Positions 7,271 through 12,609 of a stretch of DNA of 29,766 nt are shown here, piece by piece. Position 1 is the stretch's first letter. Each line of letters begins with the position of its first letter. The DNA comes from Clostridia bacterium (GTDB lineage: Bacteria; Bacillota; Clostridia; Christensenellales; Borkfalkiaceae): NCBI GenBank assembly GCA_017646555.1, contig JAGCMG010000032.1, forward strand, positions 1 to 29,766. Direction: 5' to 3'. The notes under the pieces are model-generated. The model was not told the origin of the DNA. It searched no databases and worked only from the letters and a program-made list of their open reading frames with translations. Made by a program: the position numbers and the translations under genes.

Positions 7271-7305
7271 CGGGCGGAATAGCCCGTGGGTAAACCCAAA
7301 AGGGC
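7271..7305 (+). promoter_or_regulatory. Overlapping alternative hairpins before the TasA-like gene at 7330
   Basis: CGGGC (7271-7275) can pair with GCCCG (7282-7286). The same GCCC (7282-7285) can instead pair with GGGC (7302-7305), enclosing TGGG/CCCA (7287-7290/7295-7298). The two folds exclude one another. They lie just upstream of the AAAGGAAG ribosome-binding site at 7316. Confidence 0.35.
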
Positions 7306-7329
7306 AAAAAAAGATAAAGGAAGCAGGCA

Positions 7330-8013
7330 ATGAGCAGAAACGTTAAAGGACGTAGAAGATTTGTCAGTGCTATATGTTTAGCGATACTGGCACTCGTAAC
7401 GTTGATAATGATATTTTTAACGATAAAGTTAGCGCCTATGTTAACGGACAGTTCTACGCAGAACAACAACCACGTAGTATCGGGTAACTTGCAACTTGGG
7501 GCGAATATCGTCAAGCAAGAAGGCGAAAGTATCCGTGGCGGGAAATTTCAAGAATGGGAAGATAGAACGCGCGTAAATTTACAAGAATATTCCGCGCCGA
7601 TATTCAATTTTCATAACGCAACGCCAGGCACGTGGCAAAGGGCAACGATAGAAGTGACGAACTTGGCAACGGGTCGTGACGCAATCGGCTTTACGTATAA
7701 AGTGCGAATAATAGAACTCAAAGGCTCCGGTGAAGACGGTGAACTTTCGTCATCTGATAGAGCGATGGCATCGCAAATCAAAGTGACGGTAGTGCGCGCG
7801 GACGGTACGACGCACGTGTTTAACCTTATCGATTGTAGCAAGCCTGAAAACGACGTAGAACTTGGGTCTATTGACGTCGGTGGGGAACTTGAATTTTTCA
7901 GCATAAAGATAGAAATTCCGAATTTAAGTGATAACAACTCACTAATGGGTGGGGAATTAACTTTCGACCTACAAATCGTAGCGACGCAGTACTTACCTAA
8001 CGGAACTAACTAA
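7330..8013 (+). CDS. TasA/camelysin-like exported protein, probably membrane-tethered
   Basis: This 227-residue protein has a basic start (MSRNVKGRRR), one hydrophobic segment at about 11-36, and then an all-beta domain like the TasA/camelysin (peptidase M73-like) family: SGNLQLGANI near the start, an APIFNFHNATPGTW stretch, WQRATIEVTN, and LTFDLQIVATQYL at the end, as in TasA-type FxVVATQ tails. Unlike the two TasA-like genes downstream it has no STYAYF signal and no clear Ala-X-Ala site, so it may stay anchored by its N-terminus. That fits an anchoring or initiating subunit for a fibre, which is inference. A ribosome-binding site AAAGGAAG lies 6 bases before the start. The next gene encodes a SipW-type peptidase. 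Confidence 0.68.
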   Translation: MSRNVKGRRRFVSAICLAILALVTLIMIFLTIKLAPMLTDSSTQNNNHVVSGNLQLGANIVKQEGESIRGGKFQEWEDRTRVNLQEYSAPIFNFHNATPGTWQRATIEVTNLATGRDAIGFTYKVRIIELKGSGEDGELSSSDRAMASQIKVTVVRADGTTHVFNLIDCSKPENDVELGSIDVGGELEFFSIKIEIPNLSDNNSLMGGELTFDLQIVATQYLPNGTN

Positions 8014-8078
8014 TGCCCGCCAATAAAGTCGAACGAAGTCGTAAAAAGGCGAACAAATAAATAATAGGAAAAAAAACA

Positions 8079-8867
8079 ATGGAAAATAAGGACACACAAA
8101 CCGTTCCTAAAAAGAACAAAGTCGGGCTAATCTTAAATATAGTGTCAATCGTAGTAGCAGTGATAGCAGTAATCACGATGGTACTTGTAATATTCACAAC
8201 GCAAGCGACTGGTCAAAAAGGCAAACCGGTATTTGGTATGCGTTCGTTCATAGTATTATCAAACTCTATGGCGGAAAGTGACGACCCTAACGACGATACT
8301 TTTAAGGCAAACGACTTAATCTTTGTAAAGGAAGTAACGGATTATTCCACGATAAAAGTAGGTGACGTTATAACCTATCAATCGGCAAAGGCTGAATCGA
8401 TGGGACAAATCGTAACCCACAAAGTGTTGGAAGTTATAAAGACAGGTACCGGTGCGTATAAATTTGTAACCTACGGTACGACAAACGGTTGGGAAACTGT
8501 AAAAGGGAATGGAATAAGCGACCCAGCAAAGACTGAAACTGTAAACCAAAGTTTTGTAATCGGTAAAAAAGTCGGTCAAATCGGTGGTGTAGGCTCGGTA
8601 TTAACCTTCTTACGTAAACCAATAGGCTATGCGATATGCGTAGGCATACCGTTCGTAGTGATAATGGTAATGCAAGCAATCAATACGATAAGGCTTGTAG
8701 GCGGTTATAGAAAGATTAAGCACGACGAAGAGTTCAAGGCAAAGGACGACGAAAACGCATTGTTAAAAGCGCAACTTGAGGCATTACGCGCACAAATGAA
8801 TTTAGGCGCAACCACTGTGGAGCCTTTAGAAACAGAACAATCGGTAAATCCTGAACAAACTGAATAA
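8079..8867 (+). CDS. sipW: SipW-type signal peptidase I, copy 1
   Basis: This 262-residue enzyme belongs to the archaeal/ER-type signal peptidase I group (family S26B). An N-terminal membrane helix is at about 15-42. The catalytic Ser is S63 in SNSMAE, the GD box is IKVGDVITY, and the catalytic His is H114 in VTHKV. A second membrane helix is at about 204-226, followed by a charged coiled-coil tail (ALLKAQLEALRAQMN) and a Glu/Thr-rich end. His replaces the Lys of ordinary bacterial signal peptidases. The TKGDxN motif that supplies an Asp in relatives reads TYGTTNG here. SipW enzymes process TasA-type proteins and help matrix assembly. It starts at 8079 after AGGAA at 8066. Neighbouring TasA-like proteins are the likely substrates. 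Confidence 0.9.
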   Translation: MENKDTQTVPKKNKVGLILNIVSIVVAVIAVITMVLVIFTTQATGQKGKPVFGMRSFIVLSNSMAESDDPNDDTFKANDLIFVKEVTDYSTIKVGDVITYQSAKAESMGQIVTHKVLEVIKTGTGAYKFVTYGTTNGWETVKGNGISDPAKTETVNQSFVIGKKVGQIGGVGSVLTFLRKPIGYAICVGIPFVVIMVMQAINTIRLVGGYRKIKHDEEFKAKDDENALLKAQLEALRAQMNLGATTVEPLETEQSVNPEQTE

Positions 8868-8888
8868 AAACAACAACAAACAAAAACC

Positions 8889-8914
8889 TTTTCCGTGATA
8901 AACGGAAAAATTTT
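8889..8914 (+). terminator. Weak terminator-like hairpin after sipW copy 1
   Basis: TTTTCCGT (8889-8896) pairs with ACGGAAAA (8902-8909) around GATAA, followed by ATTTT. The short T-run makes termination partial at best. Confidence 0.45.
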
Positions 8915-8967
8915 GCCACCTTTAAAAATAAATGCTTTAAAAATAAAACAAATTAAACAAAAATAAA

Positions 8968-8983
8968 GCGCACGCCCGTGCGT
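8968..8983 (+). promoter_or_regulatory. GC-rich hairpin in the long gap before the first TasA-like gene
   Basis: GCGCAC (8968-8973) pairs with GTGCGT (8978-8983) around GCCC, an unusually GC-rich hairpin within A-rich sequence. The 261-base gap 8868-9128 also holds a 12-base direct repeat TTTAAAAATAAA (8921-8932 and 8937-8948) and the structured leader at 9004. No confident promoter is visible. Confidence 0.35.
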
Positions 8984-9003
8984 GCGTGAACAAAAAAGTC
9001 AAA

Positions 9004-9090
9004 ACCTGTACTGTACAAAACTTAAAAACACTCGGGTCCGCCTGAAATCCGACTATGATTTGGGTATGATGAGCAGTACGGTATTGAATA
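9004..9090 (+). promoter_or_regulatory. Repeated structured leader element I, copy A
   Basis: ACC plus GTACTG (9004-9013, T9007 bulged) pairs with CAGTACGGT (9074-9082), enclosing about 60 bases that include GCCTGAA (9040-9046) and an AAATC/GATTT hairpin. The element ends in ATTGAATA. It is followed by AAAATATTATAAGGAGAAA (9102-9120), identical to the sequence behind copy B at 11722. The stem sequence differs between the copies but pairing is kept. The function is unknown. Confidence 0.55.
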
Positions 9091-9128
9091 AAAATTTTCA
9101 TAAAATATTATAAGGAGAAAATTAAGTT

Positions 9129-9845
9129 ATGAAAAAAAATACTAAAAGAACTTTAGTAGCAACTCTTCTCGTTATGCTCTTAAGTTTAACCGTACTTATC
9201 GGTTCAACCTACGCATACTTCAACGACACTGGTATCATTACTGGTGATGTTACTACTGGTACTCTTGATACCGAATTATACTATGCTTACGCTGATTACG
9301 GTACAACTCTTCCTTCTTTTGTTAGAGATGGCGTTGTTGATGATGATAACCATCTTGATGTAAGTCAAACCGAAGGTTTCACCTTTGAAATTGAAGACTA
9401 CAAACCAGGTGATTATACTAACATTTGGTTCAAGTTTAAAAACGTTGCATCACTTCACTACACTTTAGCATTTACCTTTGCTGCAACTGAAGATACTACA
9501 GTTGATTTACTCTCTCAATTCGTTTACAAGTTTACCACTTATACCAGTGCAAGCAACTATACTATCGCAGATATTGAAAACGACGCAAGCGCTAAAAAGT
9601 TCTACAATGAAGGCAATTTCGTTTTCGCTGACGATGCAGTTGACAGTTATGATGTTGACGGTGCAAATGGTGAATATATTGATGAAGAAGAAGAAGTTTA
9701 TGTTTGCTTCCAAATCAAGATGATTAACACTGTTGCAACTCAAAACAAATACCAAGACAAGACTGCTGCTTTCACTATTAAGTTCGAAGCAAAACAACTT
9801 ACTGGCGAATTCGTTGCACCTGGTAGCGATGTAACCTTAAGATAA
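9129..9845 (+). CDS. TasA-like secreted protein with SipW-type signal peptide, copy 1
   Basis: This 238-residue protein has a short basic N-terminus, a hydrophobic core and the SipW-type recognition sequence GSTYAYFND (residues 25-33). Cleavage is expected after TYA at residue 29. The mature part is acidic and beta-rich, opening with GDVTTGTLDTELYY as in TasA/camelysin-type proteins and ending in FTIKFEAKQLTG. EDYKPGDYTNIWFKFKN fits the family's PGD strand, where the domain meets its neighbour. Relatives form matrix fibres outside the cell. The start at 9129 has AAGGAG (9112-9117) 11 bases before. The structured leader element I precedes it and element II follows it. Of the two secreted TasA-like proteins here, this is the larger. 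Confidence 0.85.
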   Translation: MKKNTKRTLVATLLVMLLSLTVLIGSTYAYFNDTGIITGDVTTGTLDTELYYAYADYGTTLPSFVRDGVVDDDNHLDVSQTEGFTFEIEDYKPGDYTNIWFKFKNVASLHYTLAFTFAATEDTTVDLLSQFVYKFTTYTSASNYTIADIENDASAKKFYNEGNFVFADDAVDSYDVDGANGEYIDEEEEVYVCFQIKMINTVATQNKYQDKTAAFTIKFEAKQLTGEFVAPGSDVTLR

Positions 9846-9854
9846 TCTAAACAT

Positions 9855-9900
9855 AAAGTTTTGATTAAAAATTAAACTTTACGGCGTGATTGCTACGCCG
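9855..9900 (+). promoter_or_regulatory. Two tandem hairpins after the first TasA-like gene
   Basis: AAAGTTT (9855-9861) pairs with AAACTTT (9874-9880). Directly after, CGGCGT (9882-9887) pairs with ACGCCG (9895-9900). Neither has a T-run, so they look more like 3'-end stabilisers or processing sites than terminators. Confidence 0.45.
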
Positions 9901-9921
9901 GAAAGTAACAAAAAAAATTAA

Positions 9922-10030
9922 TTCAGGCAATTCTTCCCTTTATGGGGTAACTCGTAAAGGGGATAATCAAAAGGAATAAATAGATTGTTACGGCTACGCT
10001 CAAAATAACAGTAAAAATTTATGCCTTTTG
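9922..10030 (+). promoter_or_regulatory. Repeated structured element II, copy A
   Basis: The element starts TTCAGGCAA (9922-9930). Stem 1 is CCCTTTA/TAAAGGG (9936-9942/9955-9961). Stem 2 is CAAAAGG-A-ATAAA (9968-9980) with TTTAT-G-CCTTTTG (10018-10030), 12 pairs with one A-G mismatch. Copy B at 12473 has the same order, the same start and the same mismatch, with a longer stem 1. The rest of this 258-base gap is very A/T-rich and holds 14-base palindromes (for example AATATAATTATATT) and a small AAACG/CGTTT hairpin before the next ribosome-binding site. Confidence 0.6.
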
Positions 10031-10103
10031 GTTATCTAATATAATTATATTATTTAAATAATAAAACAATTAAAAATAAACGCTATTCGTTTATAAGGAT
10101 TTT

Positions 10104-10874
10104 ATGGAAGAAAAAACTAAAAAAACCATTAGAAAAACTTTAAAAATAAGCTCATACGTGTTTTTGGGCATAGCAATTTTTATGATTGTGTTTGCAATTT
10201 TATCTAACTTTTTTATGGGGGAAGATAAAAAAGGCTTATTCGGTATAAAGTCGTATATCGTATTATCAGACTCTATGAGCGCGACTGACTTTTCAGCAGG
10301 CGATTTAATCGTTACAAAAACGATTGAAACTAAAGACGTTGAAAAGGAAATTAAGGTTGGCGATATTATTACCTTTTATTACGATATGAATAAAGATGGT
10401 AAGTTGGCTGCTGGTGAAATGGTAACCCACAAAGTTTGGTATATAGGTGTTTTAGAAGACGGAAACGGTAATTCCGTAGGTAAAGGTATTATAACTTATT
10501 CAACTACTTCGGGTGAAAAGGATAACCCTATAAGTTATTCTAACGTAATAGGTGAATATAGTTTTAGTGTGCCAAAAGTTGGCTACGTTGTAGAGTTTTT
10601 ACAATCAACGGTAGGGTTCTTTGTGTGTATATTCACCCCACTTGCAATAATGGTAATCTTGCAAGCAGTTTCCACTGCAAAAGTAATTAAACAAGGCTTA
10701 ACCGAAAGGCGTGAAACTTTAGAAATCCAAAAGCGTGAATACGCTCAATCTGCTTTAGATGAACAAGAACGCTTACGTGCTGAGTTAGAGGCGTTAAAAG
10801 CACAAATGGCTCAAGCGCAAAACGCTCAACCAACTGTAGAGCCACCAACGGAACAACCACCTACTGAAGAATAA
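10104..10874 (+). CDS. SipW-type signal peptidase I, copy 2
   Basis: This 256-residue S26B enzyme has a first membrane helix at about 14-37, catalytic S57 in SDSMSA, the GD box IKVGDIITF, and catalytic H109 in VTHKV. A second helix lies around 187-207 (VGFFVCIFTPLAIMVILQAV region). The cytoplasmic tail is a predicted coiled coil (LRAELEALKAQMAQAQ) ending in a Pro/Thr/Glu repeat (EPPTEQPPTEE). The position of the TKGDxN Asp reads TYSTTSG. It starts at 10104 after TAAGGA (10094-10099). It follows element II behind the first TasA-like gene and is 24 bases ahead of copy 3, so copies 2 and 3 share an mRNA and probably arose by tandem duplication. Confidence 0.9.
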   Translation: MEEKTKKTIRKTLKISSYVFLGIAIFMIVFAILSNFFMGEDKKGLFGIKSYIVLSDSMSATDFSAGDLIVTKTIETKDVEKEIKVGDIITFYYDMNKDGKLAAGEMVTHKVWYIGVLEDGNGNSVGKGIITYSTTSGEKDNPISYSNVIGEYSFSVPKVGYVVEFLQSTVGFFVCIFTPLAIMVILQAVSTAKVIKQGLTERRETLEIQKREYAQSALDEQERLRAELEALKAQMAQAQNAQPTVEPPTEQPPTEE

Positions 10875-10898
10875 TAAAGACAAAAATATAGGACGATT

Positions 10899-11699
10899 AT
10901 GAACGCAAAAACTAAAAAAACACTTAATATACTTGCAAACGTTGCAACGTGGGTTGTTGCAGGCTTTGCAATAATAATGGTACTTTTAACAATGCTTTCT
11001 TACATAGGCACTATCGGTGACGGTGATACAGAAAGTAAAGGTATCTTCGGCGTAAAACCTTACGTTGTTTTATCTGGCTCTATGGATAGGGTATTCCCAG
11101 CAGGCTCGGTGATTTTCGTTAAGGAAATTGAGGACTTTGATTCTCTTAAAGTTGGCGATATTATCACCTTTAAGGAAAGCACTGATAGTAATAAAGATAC
11201 TATCGTAACTCACCAAATTGTTAGATTTGTAGAATCTTGGGATGGGGAAAAAAATGAATATTACCGTTCTGGTTTAGTAACAAAGGGTACCGAAAATGAA
11301 GAAGAAGACAAAGAAATATATTCACATAAGTATGAAGATGTTATTATAGGCGAATACGTTGGGCACGTTGCAGGCGTTGGGTACGTAATTCACTTTTTAC
11401 AAAGTAAAATGGGTTTCTTTTTACTTATTGCCATACCACTTGTAATAATTATCTTACTTGAAATGAAAAATATCGTAATTGTTATTAATGAGATGCGTAG
11501 TGATAAAAAGAAAGCCATTGCCGAAAAAGAACAAGCAATTTCTGCCGAACTTGATGAGGCAAAGCGCGTTAAAGCCGAGTTAGAGGCTTTAAAAGCACAG
11601 TTAGCGCAAGCACAAGGCGTTCAACCGACCGAACAACCGACGGAAGAAATTCCTACGGAACAACCACCTACACAAACGGTTGAAGAACAAACGGAATAA
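10899..11699 (+). CDS. SipW-type signal peptidase I, copy 3
   Basis: This 266-residue paralog of copies 1 and 2 has a first membrane helix at about 12-37, catalytic S61 in SGSMDR (the most canonical of the three), the GD box LKVGDIITF and catalytic H105 in VTHQI. A second helix is at about 173-190 (MGFFLLIAIPLVIIILLE). The tail is long and charged with a coiled coil (RVKAELEALKAQLAQAQ) and a PTEQPTEEIPTEQPPT repeat. The TKGDxN motif reads TKGTENE, with acidic residues directly after it. The divergence between copies around the substrate cleft suggests different substrates. The next gene encodes a TasA-like protein, its likely client. Confidence 0.9.
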   Translation: MNAKTKKTLNILANVATWVVAGFAIIMVLLTMLSYIGTIGDGDTESKGIFGVKPYVVLSGSMDRVFPAGSVIFVKEIEDFDSLKVGDIITFKESTDSNKDTIVTHQIVRFVESWDGEKNEYYRSGLVTKGTENEEEDKEIYSHKYEDVIIGEYVGHVAGVGYVIHFLQSKMGFFLLIAIPLVIIILLEMKNIVIVINEMRSDKKKAIAEKEQAISAELDEAKRVKAELEALKAQLAQAQGVQPTEQPTEEIPTEQPPTQTVEEQTE

Positions 11700-11721
11700 A
11701 ATTAAATCACAATAAGTCAAT

Positions 11722-11797
11722 ACCTGCTAATAGGTTTTCAGTTTAGGATAATTTGCCTGAGTTACCCTTTTAGGCATAACCTATTACGGATTGAATA
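11722..11797 (+). promoter_or_regulatory. Repeated structured leader element I, copy B
   Basis: CC, G and TAATAGG (11723-11734, T11725 and C11727 bulged) pair with CCTATTACGG (11780-11789). Inside is a TGCCT/AGGCA hairpin (11754-11758/11772-11776). As in copy A the element begins ACCTG, ends CGG-ATTGAATA, and leads into AAAATATTATAAGGAGAAA (11801-11819). The closing stem has changed sequence on both sides compared with copy A. Confidence 0.55.
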
Positions 11798-11825
11798 TAA
11801 AAAATATTATAAGGAGAAATTAAAA

Positions 11826-12425
11826 ATGAAGTTAAACAGAAAAAAGACTCTCATTACCAGTTTAGTTGTAATGATTCTTTGTATGGTTTTACTCGCAGGC
11901 TCAACCTATGCAGCATTTACCGATACGGCAGAGGCTACCATTAATATCGGTACTGCAGAATTTGATATGGAAGTATATCATAGTGAAGCAGTTGATTCAA
12001 AACCAGCAGATAGCGCTATCGCAACGAAAATTAGCGAAGAAACAAAAACTGTAACAATTAATATTAAATTAAGCGGTTGGAAGAATAAGTTTGTTTATTT
12101 CAAAGTTGTAAATGCTGGTGATGTAGATTTTTCGGCAAGTGTTGCACACACGTTCGCATATGGCGATAATGGTGATGAAGACCCTGATGTATTCTATAGT
12201 ATAACTGCGGGTTCGGCAATTCCTGATGCAACGACTGCTGCTGACCTTGATGCAAATCAAGTAGGTAATGTAAGTCTTGGTACTATTGTTCCAGCTAGTG
12301 CAGAAACTGGTGTGAAGACGCAATATGTTGCATTAAGACTTTGGTGTGGTGACTTGGAGTCAGGTGTTGATTATAACACTGTAACCATTACCCTTACCTT
12401 CAATGCTACTTCTGCTATTGCTTAA
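11826..12425 (+). CDS. TasA-like secreted protein with SipW-type signal peptide, copy 2
   Basis: This 199-residue protein has the signal LAGSTYAAFTDT (around residues 23-34), with cleavage expected after TYA at residue 29. The mature region is short, acidic and rich in Thr, Ala and Asp: NIGTAEFDMEVYH, then WKNKFVYFKVVNAGDVDF and a closing beta strand TVTITLTFNATSAIA. This is the TasA/camelysin-like beta-sandwich layout. It is about 40 residues shorter than copy 1 and shares with it the signal peptide and 5' leader rather than obvious mature sequence. It starts at 11826 after AAGGAG (11811-11816). Element II and the giant gene follow, so this may be a filament subunit or partner for the giant protein, which is inference. 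Confidence 0.83.
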   Translation: MKLNRKKTLITSLVVMILCMVLLAGSTYAAFTDTAEATINIGTAEFDMEVYHSEAVDSKPADSAIATKISEETKTVTINIKLSGWKNKFVYFKVVNAGDVDFSASVAHTFAYGDNGDEDPDVFYSITAGSAIPDATTAADLDANQVGNVSLGTIVPASAETGVKTQYVALRLWCGDLESGVDYNTVTITLTFNATSAIA

Positions 12426-12456
12426 TTAGCATAATTAAGTGGTAAATAAAAACTAA

Positions 12457-12474
12457 AAATTAATCGATTAATTT
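12457..12474. repeat. 18-base perfect palindrome after the second TasA-like gene
   Basis: AAATTAATCGATTAATTT is fully self-complementary. Just upstream, CTTAATTA and TAATTAAG (12421-12439) form another inverted repeat over the stop codon. It could be a protein-binding site or 3'-end structure; no protein can be assigned. Confidence 0.4.
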
Positions 12475-12554
12475 CAGGCAAAAAATTTCTCCCTTTTGGC
12501 GCAAGCCAAAAGGGGGCAATCAAAAGGAATAAGTTTTATTATTTATGCCTTTTG
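12473..12554 (+). promoter_or_regulatory. Repeated structured element II, copy B
   Basis: TTCAGGCAA (12473-12481) is followed by stem 1, CCCTTTTGGC/GCCAAAAGGG (12491-12500/12505-12514), a perfect 10-pair stem capped by a GCAA (GNRA) tetraloop. Stem 2 is CAAAAGG-A-ATAA (12521-12532) with TTAT-G-CCTTTTG (12543-12554). Compared with copy A, stem 1 has extra base pairs added on both strands, a sign of selection on the fold. Confidence 0.62.
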
Positions 12555-12609
12555 TTTGCTTAACAAGGTGATTTTCACCATTACTATACGTTTTTTAAGG
12601 GGGTACGGT

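Noticed and set aside
7083..7514. Reverse-strand ORFs across the 7.1-7.5 kb gap
   Set aside because: They are rich in Cys, Leu and Phe as expected from the complement of A/G-rich sequence, lack ribosome-binding sites and overlap two supported genes.
9004..9090. Element I as a known c-di-GMP, TPP or ZTP riboswitch
   Set aside because: Short words such as CTGAGTTACCC, GGATAAT and CCGCCTG recall TPP or ZTP motifs, but the order and pairing do not fit those classes.
12496..12609. Extended start of the giant gene at TTG 12496, adding 38 residues
   Set aside because: These codons lie inside structured element II, have no ribosome-binding site at proper spacing, and the ATG at 12610 has AAGGGGG before it and places a normal SipW-type signal near the N-terminus.
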